From Pseudovirgaria hyperparasitica (Eukaryota; Ascomycota; Dothideomycetes; Acrospermales; Acrospermaceae), in assembly GCF_010093815.1 (NCBI RefSeq), contig NW_022985554.1, positions 1,086,999 through 1,150,998 of the forward strand: DNA of 64,000 nt. Direction: 5' to 3'. The notes under the pieces were generated by a model. That model made no database searches and was not told the DNA's origin. It saw only the letters and a list, made by a program, of their open reading frames with translations. The position numbers and the translations under genes were made by a program. Below, in pieces: positions 34,236 through 45,340 of the stretch (the stretch's first letter is position 1; each line of letters starts with the position of its first letter).

Positions 34236-35119
34236 GAATCATGACATTATACCTAACAAGGTTCTATCGCTACATAGTATTACTCCCGGTGTCCGGTAAG
34301 AGTTGGAGGCGATGTCTATGAGCTAACATTTCCTTTACCACTAATTCCCTAGTTTCTTTTTACGCTCAACTTCCTGTACCATCTTTCTACCTTCTACTAT
34401 GATAATGAATACTTCTTATGATCTTACAACCCCTTAAGTCTTTATGGCATATTATTTATATTCATCTAGATATAGTATAGCCTGCCTTCAAGTATAGCAG
34501 GTCTTATAGAAGGGCCAACGACATTAGGAGATCGGTCTATCGGAGTCAACCAAGACACTTTCTAGGGTTAGACCTGCTCGTATACATATACATATGAATA
34601 TAAACTTGGAGGTATGGTATCATCACTGAGTTGGGATTAGACCGGATGAACCTACGCGTCAAAGGAAGAGGAGGATATATATTTGTATGATGAGTGTGTT
34701 ACGGAGATCATACAGAGTCGACTGGTGTATCTTAAGAACATAGATACTTCCCAAGCAGTCACATCGCGCACTCTACGTAGAGCTTGTGGTTACTAACAAC
34801 CTTATTTCAAGGGGCCACCTAAAAAAGCAAGCATGAGCCCATATTAAGAGTGAGAGAGCCAGGTTTTGTGTCCAACTGAGCAGACAGGTAAAAAATGGAA
34901 GAGTCCAAGTCTGAGGAGTATATTTGAAGACAGAGAGGACTCCTATTAAGCCAATGCTCTCCAAGACCGGAACTTGCCAGGTAAATTGAGGGCCATATAG
35001 TTTATAATACATGAGGCAAGTATGAAAGAGGGAGGGCCGGGCCTAAAGATCAAGTTTCTTTCCTATACTTAAAACCAAAAGAAAAAAGGGCTACCTAAAA
35101 TCTGACGCAAAGACATGAT

Positions 35120-35405
35120 GATGTGACTAGTTATGTTATAGACCCCAGATGCCCTAAATTCAACATCGATGGTAGTCAGACAAACTGGGCGGTTCCAGCT
35201 CACTAATTTGAAGGAAACTCATTATACAGGGGCTATTTATTACTAGGCAAACTTACAGGGACTACCGAAGGTGATCTAAAGATACCCATTTCTAAGAGAC
35301 GCCTGAATCATCAATATATCAGTCTACATTGAGGTTTTTACACGGCAGGAGGGTGTGGAGATTGTGCACTTGAAGCCTAATACTCAATCTCACACAAGCA
35401 TTACG
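35120..35405 (+). repeat. Diverged direct repeat, copy 2
   Basis: Partner of 32765-33050 in the same orientation, 2.36 kb downstream. Shared blocks are in the same order; differences are mostly transitions. Confidence 0.75.
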
Positions 35406-38086
35406 AGTTGAGAAGCCGTGAGAGTCAACCCGGGGAAAAGAAGTGATTCTGACTCGTCTGCTAAGCATACAGTAGCACAAAGAAGCGACTCTTAGAATAA
35501 GTGGTCAGATTGAGGTGGTAGGATAAGCTCATATGGAATGACTCACTTGACTCGGCCACTGTCTCGACACAGTCTACGCGTCAAGAGAGACTACTTAACG
35601 ATACTTCTAGACTTCAGCAATAGTGTGCAACTCTGGTTGAACACCACGCATCTCTCTCCCCGTTCACAAATTACGAACCGCTGATCAAGCTCATGACGAT
35701 CTTGAAAGTCGATGACTCCTTCATACAGTGCACAAGTGGTTCAATGAAACCTTCGACAACTGAATGTTGGTCCTTCCGATAAATCTTCTACTTCACATGA
35801 ACCCTTGTTCAGTGTGTGACTATCTTGTCGACGTACATCAGGCAGGAAACCTACCTTGACTACTCAAGACATTCGCGAACCTCAGCATAGATAATCATCT
35901 GGACGGCGATTTTAACGCGGTACACATACCTACAATAAATCTTTCTCAAGTACTCCCTCTCCCACATGGTGACCGTGTGTATATTCAACGATAATACAAG
36001 CACAGTGTACGCCCTGGGACAGCACTTCTACCATAACACGCAAAGCCAACACTCAGACACGTAGGTATAGTACTGCTACTAACAATAAAGCCGATCTTGG
36101 TTAAAGAGTCATCAGCGATATCCAGGGGCGGTATGTTGACTCTATCGAGTGACGCGCAGAATTCCAATTCATAAACTGATGCTGATGTTGATATTGAACA
36201 CATGGATATCCAAATGCACCTTTCTTCGTTGCCCTGAACACAAACTAGACTGGAAACGCCCGTGGACGCTACAAAAATCTCTCTAGATCGTACCCACTCA
36301 AGCATTCTGCGCCATGGAGGCAGAATTCACTTCATTTCTCCGAAGACCACGAGGATAGCAAGGACTGCGAATACCCCTGAGTGAAAATGCGTGGCGCTCA
36401 GGATTGACAGTTCGTATAACCTATTAGCACAACTAGGCAGAAAAAAAGATCTCAGCTTATATGTTGCCCTCAACAGATCGTATGTGTTATTTATAACAAT
36501 AAAACATGTACTTCCTAGAAGCCCTTACCCAATTTTCGCTCGGGTAAAGGATGTGACTTCGTTCTCTCACAGAGGAGCGAGAATGCCTGATGCTCGACTG
36601 TTACGTCTGGATGCTACGTTTCGAGATGTTCTTGTGACAAAATTTCCGAATTGACCCCGGGATTCGTCCCACACATAGCCTGAAGTACCAATTATCTGTG
36701 GCCCAGAACAGCCAATGAACTGACCATCCGTAAGGTCATGGATCAGCCACCGTCTCCTGTTCATAAGGTTCTTGAGTATATCACCCATCGACTACCCACA
36801 AGCACCGCTAGAGCCAAGGACTTCGGTATGCAGTTCCTATCAAGGGGCTTGGAAGCTCTCCTTGGCCAGGGGTTAAGTGGCGCACTGGGCGCGCGAAGCA
36901 ATCACAACCACTTGTGGACTGGAAGACTGGTAACAATAAGTAAGTTTGCAATTTTAACTACTCTACATTTTCACATAGGTCTGGACTTCTTATAAGCTCC
37001 AGTAAGTACCTATCTCCCTTTCCTACAAGGGTCTGTCTTACTCTCAACCGTACAGTACTGAATTGAAAAGAGGAATGTACAGATCAGGAGGCCTTTCATT
37101 GTGCCACTACCCCCGAACCTTTAAACATATATGACTTCACTCCGCTTCATTCTGTCATATCGAAGTCGTTGGCCGACAGTGAGATCTACTGGGCCAAAGT
37201 CTGGATTCAGTTCAGATTGGTCGCGAGGGCAGGATCTCTAGTTTTGTAAATCAACGTATAGTAAATCTTGATGATGTGAGAATCTGGAGAAGGGCTCTGA
37301 GACCTGTGGACGTCAAACTGGAGCTACTGCAGGTACTTCGAGTTTCTTCATGGCCTCAAGACGTTCATGGTGCCCGGAACATTTGGGAGATCTCGACACA
37401 TCAGTCGCGCTCCATTACGCGATTGCGCTCTACTTTATTACACTCCATTGCAACCAATCGCTTACAAATGTTCACGCCGGTATACGAGCAACCATTCACC
37501 AACTCCGACCTTGGGATGACCAGCCCCTATGACGTTGTATCCAGCAGACAGAGAATACTGCAATATGGGTCGAAAAGACGATTTCCAAGACTCATACTCC
37601 CCATTTCTTACCAAAGACTTGTAGCCATTGGGGAGTAGAAGGTGGGGTCCTTCGACCTCTGGAGAACCTGCACAACTGAATATCTAGTTAGCACGTGAAA
37701 TGTAATGTGATCGTGGAAACTTAACTACTAATGTTCGTGAGAGTCGCAGGATAAATAGGTAAGATTCCGTAGATACAATCTAGATACATTACCTTACGCC
37801 AATGGGGGTATAAGTAGATGGCGACGTTTATGTATGCAATAGCTGCAAGTTACGAAGTCGGCTAATTTCACGTTGTGTGCGTCGAAGACGCTCAATCCTC
37901 TAAGGAACAGGGAAGAACAAGGCGTGATGAGGAAGCTTGGGAGTGATCTCATTCAATTTGCATTAAAGGCAGTCACGTAGACTTCCTGGATACTGGGGAG
38001 TGAGCAAGAGAGGCCTGTGCGCAAGCTGTATGAATAACTTCAGGTTCATTCCTGCTTCCGATTTTCATTCCTTGGTAACTTTCATC
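35406..38086. other. Gene-poor region upstream of the repeat-intron gene
   Basis: Composition is less AT-rich than 32-35 kb. Frames of 60-120 codons (36391-36654, 36738-36995, 37276-37638) have no motif. The one at 36738 contains an intron-like 39-nt segment that is in frame either way, so it gives no splice evidence. A small orphan gene is possible but unsupported. Confidence 0.35.
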
Positions 38087-40124
38087 ATGGCGGTGAGTAC
38101 TCTCACATTCCGGCTCTTATTTGCTGACTCATTGAAATTCGTTGCGGTTTCTGGTGATTTGACGTGAACTGCTATGAACTGACGTGACTGTATGCAGGAC
38201 GAACCAGAGAAGCGAAAGCGTAAGAAGCGCCCTCGTAAGAGGAAGAACAAAACCAATTGTCCAAATCCAGGACGAAAGAGGAGATCGCGAGCCCGCATGG
38301 CCGCAGAAGCTGCGGCTAATCCACCACCGCCACCAAAGTCTGCTGCGGCGGCAGTAGCCTTCGTGGCAAAGACGCCCCGACAAGAGATGCGAGAGCGGTA
38401 CTTCGCAAAGCTAGCGGCGGAGGCGGCGGTGGTGGCTGCAGCTGAAGGAGAGGAAGAAGATGAAGAAGAGGACGAAGAGGAAGAAGACGAAGACGAAGAC
38501 GACGAAGATGAAGAGCCCGTACCGAAGAGACGGCGTATCCGCCTCGCGCGGCGGTTCCCTCGTTGGGACCCAGATGACGATGATGAATGGGAGATTGAAG
38601 AACCCATCAGACATTGTAAGTCAATCCTCACATTTCTTCGAATCTGTCTTCGTCAGCCCTTCCAATATATAGTGTCTGTCATAAATCAATGTGGATTCAA
38701 TATGCAGAGGGTGCACCTCGCATTGACCTCAATTACCGCTTTGTTCTTTCCGCCCACCCGAGGAGGCGTCATTTCATGTATCCATCACAGCTCAACGTGG
38801 TTTCTGGACGATGTGAGATCGACTTGCACTCGTTTCAGTTCAATCTTTGCTCTTTCTGTCCACCTGAGGAAGCATCATTCAATGTATCCATCACAGCTCA
38901 ACGTGGTTTCTGGCTCATACGAGGTTAACTCGGATTGGTTTCAGTTGACCTTGTACACATTCTGTCAACCCGAAGAAGCATCATTCAATGTATCCATCAC
39001 AGCTCAACATGGTTTCTGGACAATGTGAGGTCAACTCGCATTACTTTCAGTTGACCTTTTACACATTCTATTAGCCCGAAGAAGCATCGTTCAATGTATC
39101 CATCGCAGCTCACCTGGCTTCTGGCTGATACGAGGTTAACTCGGATTGGTTTCAGTTGACCTTTTACACATTCTGTTAACCCGAAGAAGCATCATTCAAT
39201 GTATCCATCACAGCTCAACGTGGTTTCTGGACAATGTGAGGTCAACTCGCATTGATCTTACCTCACTCTTCGCTCTTTCTGTCGGTCACATACCAGTGTG
39301 ACAGCGTAGCCCACTCTCTTTAGTCTCTTACTGTCCGTCTCGGGTATCTCTTGAAGGCTTACCCATCGTATCTTGACGTGGTTCTTCTCCGCTCTACATT
39401 CGATTCGCATTGTACCCTGCATGGCGCGAGGCTGTTTATATCTTACTTAGAAGACTTTGCTGACATCTGAGTAGCTTCTACTTACAAACCACTTGGGGAG
39501 TGGTGTCTTGTTTTCTGGCGAGAGTCAGGAATCAAGGCGGTAAACAGTAAGGGTGACCAAGAGCAGTTGAAGATCAAGCAGAAGGAGTCTCGCGAACTCG
39601 CTGCGAGACTCGCCGCTTTTGGTGGACATACCTGGACCGGAGGGGTCCACACTATCGAGTTTTCCCGATCATCTCATGACGGGTTTGACTTCGATAAGCA
39701 GAAGGGTACATTGCCAAACGTGACCAAAGAGACGCGTAAGTTCTTCGACACCTGCAAGCCCCGCTCCGTCACAGTACTCATTCGGTCCTTTGATGGTCTG
39801 GCGACGTGTGAACTGCCGTTCGAGTCACTGTTGAAGAGGTGGGGTGACAAGATACTGGACCTTGTGTTCCAGTCAGGTGTCGTGAACGAACCGCTTCTGT
39901 CGGTTCCCCACATGATTGGCGCCCTTGGGCTATACTGTATAGCTCCTTACTCGGCCGCGATCTTCAAGGCATATTTTGCTGATCGTACCGGGGTTAGGGT
40001 TGGCGCCGTCGTGCGTCTCCTGTTCGAGCAGCTGAAGGTTCTCGGCGACTCTAAACAGAGAGACCAGACGGGCACCCGGAACAGGAACAAGCTACCAGCC
40101 GCCAATGATCTATGGACCGGTTGA
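38087..40124 (+). CDS. Unrecognised protein with basic and acidic N-terminus; intron carries a minisatellite
   Basis: Three exons are inferred: 38087-38092 (only Met-Ala), 38198-38615 and 39475-40124, giving 357 residues with all junctions GT-AG and in frame (introns 105 and 859 nt). I do not recognise the family. Residues 3-35 are Lys/Arg-rich (KRKRKKRPRKRKNK, probable nuclear signal), 36-90 Ala/Pro-rich, and 92-115 almost all Glu/Asp, followed by KRRRIRLARRFPRWDPDDDDEWE. The last exon encodes a compact, soluble, non-repetitive domain (YKPLGEWCLVFWRESGIKA, GGHTWTGGVHTIEFSRSS, KPRSVTVLIRSFDGLATCELPF, YCIAPYSAAIFKAYF). The second intron is occupied by a 106-bp tandem array whose unit is not a multiple of three, so that stretch cannot be coding. 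It lies in the accessory block. Confidence 0.6.
38735..39260 (+). repeat. 106-bp minisatellite, five copies with alternating A/B types, inside an intron
   Basis: Anchors ATGTATCCATC lie at 38776, 38882, 38988, 39094 and 39199 (spacing 106, 106, 106, 105). Copies 1, 3 and 5 continue with GGACRATGTGAG..CAACTCGCATT (type A), copies 2 and 4 with GGCTSATACGAGGTTAACTCGGATT (type B, given in pieces), so the order is A-B-A-B-A, a 212-bp higher-order unit. Confidence 0.92.
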
Positions 40125-42495
40125 ACGGTTGTAGTATGGCGGGGCCCTGCATCGTGTCGACGTGAGCTCCAATGATGGTCTTGTGTGTGTTTGTCTTTTA
40201 GGTTCTTCATAGGCAGCTACCTTACAGCACCGACTGGGTCTGGAGCATTTATGCGATGTCCAGTGCAATCAGGCGCGGAGGTCCTATTGCCGGCAGCTAC
40301 CGTTATAGCAAGGTTACTGAAGTTGCAGCAGATGGCGGCCGTTGTTAACCTCAAGGTTGAGTGCTTTTTCTCAGCCTCGCCGCGAGGGACGGCCGTCCTC
40401 CAACATGGCGCCACCTTGCCGTGGGTGTTGGAGCTTATGCCACTGATCTTGAGTTGTCAACCGCTCCTAGATCTCAGGCTAACGAAGAGGGCCATGTCGA
40501 TAGAAACCGCTTGCCAACTGGCGATTCTACCGGCTAAACGACTCTGTTGCAACGTAACCTGAATGACTGTTGTCAAATGACTACTGTCAAACCGCGATCG
40601 TCGAGAGTATTCAATTGCGAATTTTCATACCGATTGCCAATGTCGGGGTATAATATCGGGTATCCATCGACGAACGTCCATTCCAACCGTAACTCTTGGA
40701 TCAATATCTCGAGTGTCCGTCTGCGATTATCCGTTCCGATTGCGGCTGTTGGATCAAAACGTCGAGTATCCGTCGACGAATAACCTAGTCCAATCATGGC
40801 TGCCATTTCAATATCTCAAGTGTCCAGCTGCGACTGTGCATTCCGATCGTGGCTGTCGAATCTATATTTCTGTTCTTCGTTTGCGAAGATCATTTCCAGA
40901 TGCCGCTGTCGACGCATTATCTCGAGTCGTTGCTACACATCTTTTGACTCTGTACTACACTACTACCATTCGCGAGGACCACCATCTCAAAAGTATCAGA
41001 GTCTCCAATAATCCACCCTCGCGTCAAAGAGAGTCACTCCTCTTAGAAATGTTTCACTCAGAATTAACGAGTCTACCTTATGCGCGTCCTTGTAGCAAGC
41101 CAGATTTTCGACCTTCTCGTTTCCAGTGCGTCATCATTTTCGGCTTCAAGATATTCGCATTTTCAGTCCGTCGTATTCAGCATGTTCATCTTTCTTCCTT
41201 ACATGGCCCATTTGTCTCCAGCAAGCCCTTGATCCAGTAAGTCAACGTCTTCAACCAGTTAAGTGTCCACAGCGCGTGTTTGTGTTGACAAGAATTGAAG
41301 TTTCTGCCCCTCTATCGTCCTCGTGTTGATGGCAACAGAAACATCTTTTTTTTTTCAAGAAGGCCATAGAAAACGCCACGGCAATAAGAGGTGCTTCATG
41401 CACAAGATGGAGATGGAGTCAGCGATAAAAGTGCTTCAGTTGAGGTAGAGGTTGAAGGCTGATGTCGAAGGTCGACGTCGGCCAAGACTGCGTAGCGCCT
41501 TCGCTAGATGGATGACTACAACCTACCTGCCTATTACTTCCACGGATGGTCAGTACACCACTAATAACACTAATTACCTATAAGCGGGACGACGTACGTT
41601 TATCTAGAAAACCACGTTTCACGTCCAACTGCTACTATCTGCAGTCTGTGACTGGCGCAAAACGAACTATGAAACGGCCTGGAACGACGACTGTAGAAAA
41701 AGATCCTGACAGCTCGACACTCATCAGAGCTGTATACAGCGGCGAATGTGCAAGCTGGCTCTGGTGCATCAAATTCTGGTATGTACTGATCATGCAGCAA
41801 GACGCAACCTTGACGATTGATAATAGCGGCGAAAACACCGGTGCTTCTCCCGAATCCCAATATCACGATGATTAATCAGGTATTCTTGAGGGCGGTTCTG
41901 CGCAATGCGGTACACGATCGTAGGAGAGCAAGATTTGATGGTAATGGTGATGGTCTTGTGGTTGAGGCCAATAATGTGGCTTGGACGTCTCGGAAATGTT
42001 GAAACACCTCACGGCATTACTTCGGAATGAAGTTGGCGGGTCAGCGTTGTCAATAACAACTTAAATTATAATGGAACTGATGAAGCGCCGTGGAGTCATG
42101 TGTTTATCCAGAGGTCTAATATACGAAAACATTGGTTCTATTTAATGATAGTGCCTATGCGGGGGCACATCGGCGATCTACGACTTCTGAACTGTAGCGA
42201 TTAGGTATCCCCAGCGAGGTCACGTGCTTAATCACAGGATCTTTACAAATGTTTCTCCCCACTTTTTATCTGATCTACCATACGGCAATTGGCTATCCCA
42301 GTACCCTTGGTAATTCGTGGCATTTATATTGGTCCAATTGCAAGCCCAAATTTTACTGGCTGATTATTGCTTGCCTTGTAGAAACCCAGTCTGAGAAACA
42401 TCCATAAGATAAGCTACTTGTTCTTCCAATTATCAGGTAACGTATAAACTGCATAAATGCTCGACTTGTCGCTCGTCCTTCAGGCAACACTAAAC
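40125..42495. other. Intergenic region with a 53-bp minisatellite
   Basis: 2.4 kb between convergent genes. It holds the 53-bp array at 40628-40945, a T run at 41346-41357, and open frames (40185-40562, 40713-41240, 41546-41875) with no motif. No gene supported. Confidence 0.45.
40628..40945. repeat. 53-54-bp degenerate minisatellite
   Basis: About six units. Starts marked TCCRAYCRTRRCT or similar lie at 40682, 40735, 40789, 40842 and 40895 (spacing 53, 54, 53, 53), each with a TATCTCGAGTGTCCGTC-like middle. An earlier partial unit precedes 40682. Confidence 0.85.
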
Positions 42496-43416
42496 TCAGA
42501 CCGAAATCGTAGACTGCTTGAACTTGATGACAGTCGGCACATCCTCTAGTGCAGTAGGACCCGTTGGGGTCCAACCAAGTCGTTCCTGTGTGCTCGCACT
42601 TGATATGGGATTATCTGCACTCACTCCGAACGCGATCCATCCAAAATGCTCCTGTAATTCATCTTGAGTCAAGCCTTTTAGAGGAACGTCAAGGTGCTTG
42701 CTGATCTCGGCCGCGATGTCTTTGATCGCGACTCCCTCCTCGGCCACAGCATGGAAAGTCGATCCAGGCTCCGCTCTCTCAATTGCCATACGGTACAGTT
42801 TCGCAACGTCATTGCGATGACAGGCACTCCACCTATTGTTGTATTCGCTTGCGTACGCCGAAATTCCCTTTTGAAGCGCTGCATCTACGAGATATCCCAT
42901 GAGTCCTGACTGTCCTTCACCGTGGGCGGTAGGAGGGATCCGCACGGCACTGGCGCGTATGCCCTTGTTCGCGTATGCCAAACACACTGGTTCTGAAGCA
43001 CCTCGGACTGAGAGCATTGAATTGGTCATGTCAGGACCATCTTCCTCCCGACCGACCTTGCCATGCTGTAGCATCATTGTGGCAGTAGTGCTAACAAGGG
43101 CCTTATCACCTCCTGCAGACACCAATGCATCTCCCATGGCAGTGATTGCAGCACGGTCCTTGGCGCAGCATCCTTCAATATCGGCGAAATCCAAGATGAA
43201 TGCGAGGTGGATGACCGCGTCACACTTGGAGGCTGCGTCTGCTAAGAGATCGAGGTCCTCGATAGTACCACGGAGGCTCTCTGCACCTTGTGATTCCACT
43301 TGATTAGCTCCATCGTCACTCCGTACGAGACCGAGAACTGTGTGTCCTGCTGAGAGAAGTTCGTCAACGACAGCTGAGCCGATGAAGCCAGTGGCACCTG
43401 TGACGAACACGCGCAT
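42496..43416 (-). CDS. NAD-dependent epimerase/dehydratase-type (atypical SDR) protein
   Basis: A single exon of 306 residues from the ATG at 43416. It opens directly with the Rossmann motif MRVFVTGATGFIGSAVVDEL (GxxGxxG at 7-13), so this start is preferred over an in-frame ATG 141 bp upstream (43557). Other marks are VRSDD after beta-2, GTIEDLD, CDAVIHLAF (beta-4, residues near 70), and a substrate-half motif RWSACHRNDVAKLYRMAIE with AEEGVAIKDIA, common in the NAD-dependent epimerase/dehydratase and atypical SDR group that reduces small carbonyls. The region LAYANKGIRASAVRIP stands where the YxxxK catalytic pair is expected but reads YxxK, so classical SDR catalysis is doubtful. Substrate unknown. 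It is divergent from a Zn2Cys6 regulator across 636 bp. Confidence 0.85.
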   Translation of the reverse strand: MRVFVTGATGFIGSAVVDELLSAGHTVLGLVRSDDGANQVESQGAESLRGTIEDLDLLADAASKCDAVIHLAFILDFADIEGCCAKDRAAITAMGDALVSAGGDKALVSTTATMMLQHGKVGREEDGPDMTNSMLSVRGASEPVCLAYANKGIRASAVRIPPTAHGEGQSGLMGYLVDAALQKGISAYASEYNNRWSACHRNDVAKLYRMAIERAEPGSTFHAVAEEGVAIKDIAAEISKHLDVPLKGLTQDELQEHFGWIAFGVSADNPISSASTQERLGWTPTGPTALEDVPTVIKFKQSTISV

Positions 43417-44052
43417 GTTGATTTCAAAGAAGGGGATCAGATGTAGAGGTATCTCAAGTAAAGCTGACAGTTTGCAGGAAATAGCTGAGGATTTGCTTGC
43501 GAGACTGATTTGCAAAATGGCTGGCCGACTACGTCTTATATACTTAAATCGGACCAAGTGTTAGAGTGTAATCGGAAGCTTTTGACTCCGTATGGTAGCT
43601 GTGCCGCTGATGAGGCTGAAATAGCTCGATGAAATCATCGAATACAACAGACTCAGCATACTCGTCCACTCACGCGAGGTCGTATCCAGCATACATACTA
43701 GTTTCGGGCTTGACAAAGAAGACCATCCTATCAGGCAAGTCAGTAGCCGGATCTCACATCAGCTACCCAGTAGTGCTGCATGATTTGGAGCCATTATTGA
43801 AGCCATCATTAAAGCCATTTATGTCAGGGAACAACCCATGATGCATCTTCACTCCACACTATAATTAGCCAATCACAAGCGATTGTACCCGGATGGAGGA
43901 CTAGTGGAGAGACTAGTTGGGTCGGCACGACCGGGGTTTGGCCTTCTTTCAACGTTACAATCACTCGGGTGCTTGACGATAATCAGGTAAACTCTGCAAC
44001 TCTTCTCTCACGGGATGACTGTGCAGTGGAAGTGTCTGAAGAAACACTCGCG
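43417..44052. promoter_or_regulatory. Divergent promoter region, epimerase / Zn2Cys6 regulator
   Basis: 636 bp between opposed starts. A TATA-like TATATACTT lies at 43539-43547, oriented toward either gene. CGG-type half sites (CCG, CGG) occur at 43567-43572 region and 43889-43932, possible Zn2Cys6 sites, but such triplets are common. Confidence 0.45.
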
Positions 44053-45340
44053 ATGGGTCCCCGGAGATCAAGATACGGCTGCCGGAATTGTAAGCTGAGG
44101 AAGACTAAGGTATGACGCCATATGCAACACGTCGACACATTCGTACCTGCCTAGATGATGCTCATCATTCTTCCTATGCTGTATAGTGCGATGAAAAGAC
44201 ACCACAATGTGGCAACTGCCGCAAATTTGGGGTAGTCTGCAATTTCGACTTCAAGGTTCCAGATCTCTTGCCGTTAGTTCAGAATCGAACGAAACAGAGA
44301 GAAGGCCATTCCAAGACGTTGTTACTAGAGCTCCCACTCAGTAGTGGTATGTGGGTCTCGTGTGGATCAGACACCTTCTCATTGGATCTGCATGATCAAG
44401 AACTCTTCCATCGATTTAGATACCGAACTCTTTCCTCGCTTTGGGGCCTTTCTGCGGGACATGTTTGCGCAGATCGAACATTTGGCGACTGCTTGAACGT
44501 AAGTCTAGTTTCTTACTCACAGTATTATTCGCCTTACAGGTAGTGTACTTCATTGCTTACTTGATGTTCTAGTATGGGTTCCTTATGCATGCCGTCCTGG
44601 CCGTGTCAGCCCTGCACGACCGCTATCTAGGCGTCCAAACAGTGCACTACCAACCCGTCCGTCAGGCCTATCACCTGTCACGAAGCATCGCTCTTTTCAG
44701 AGATTCACTCACCAACACCATTGGAGAGGCCCAGAAAGACGCTGTGTGGGCCACTGCTGTTTTCCTGGCCATTCTTACCATGTCCTCCACAGTTGTCTCG
44801 TCTCCTTCGGAGTGTTGGCCACTAACATCATCCGACTCCTCCACCGTCGAGTGGCTCCGGCTGAAGGCTAGCGACAAAGCATTGTGGACCATTGCGGATC
44901 CTCTACGGGCAGACAGTGCGTTCTCTACTATGTCAGATACTCTGTCGCAGATGAAGCAAGAACTTCCTGCCAAAGGCATCAGCGGTATGCCCGCTCGACT
45001 TGCACAAGCCTGCCATCTCAACGAGAAATCCACTGAAGAAACAAATCCCTACTTTCTGTTTGCACATGGTCTCTCTAGGCTCATTGGAGAGCCTCAAGGT
45101 GAAGCCTCCTTAGGTGTCGCTTTCATACCAATAAACAGCATGTCTCCTACTTTTCGCACATTGCTTGAAGATAAAGATCCTGTGGCACTGTTACTCCTTT
45201 GCTTGTGGTATACGAGGGCCCGACATTGTAAGTGGTGGATTGAGTTTCGAGCTCGACATGCGGTTCCGTCGATCTGTGCCTACCTTCAGCACAATCATGC
45301 GGACCTCGACGCTGTGGAGATGCTTGTGCTTGTCAGTTAG
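44053..45340 (+). CDS. Zn2Cys6 fungal transcription factor
   Basis: Three exons, 44053-44109, 44187-44498 and 44573-45340 (introns 77 and 74 nt), give 378 residues. The first splice assembles the binuclear zinc cluster: GCRNCKLRKTK joined to CDEKTPQCGNCRKFGVVCNF, that is C-x2-C-x6-C-x6-C-x2-C-x6-C with the basic RKTK between Cys 2 and 3. Then comes a middle region beginning DQELFHRFRYRTLSSLWG and LMHAVLAVSALHDRYL, as in Upc2/sterol-regulator-like Zn2Cys6 proteins with the fungal-specific C-terminal domain. It is short for the family (commonly 400-500), but no frame break is evident; the end at VLVS is clean. Its neighbour is a divergent epimerase, so local regulation is a reasonable inference. 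Confidence 0.85.

Larger units (their letters stand above)
33051..35119. other. AT-rich gene-free block between the two direct-repeat copies
   Basis: Apart from the two tandem arrays, this stretch has stops in all frames, short AT-rich words and no recognisable coding motif. It is about 2.1 kb between diverged direct repeats and may be the remains of an old mobile element, family not assignable. Confidence 0.5.

Noticed and set aside
34773-35012. 79-codon frame on the minus strand in the AT-rich block
   Set aside because: A single open stretch in decayed DNA, no motif or homologous feel.
36738-36995. Small possible gene with an intron-like segment
   Set aside because: The 39-nt segment is in frame whether spliced or not, so it gives no evidence; no known domain.
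38616-39028. Read-through of the orphan gene's second exon into the 106-bp repeats
   Set aside because: The repeat period shifts frame each unit, and a clean GT-AG intron restores a coherent protein.
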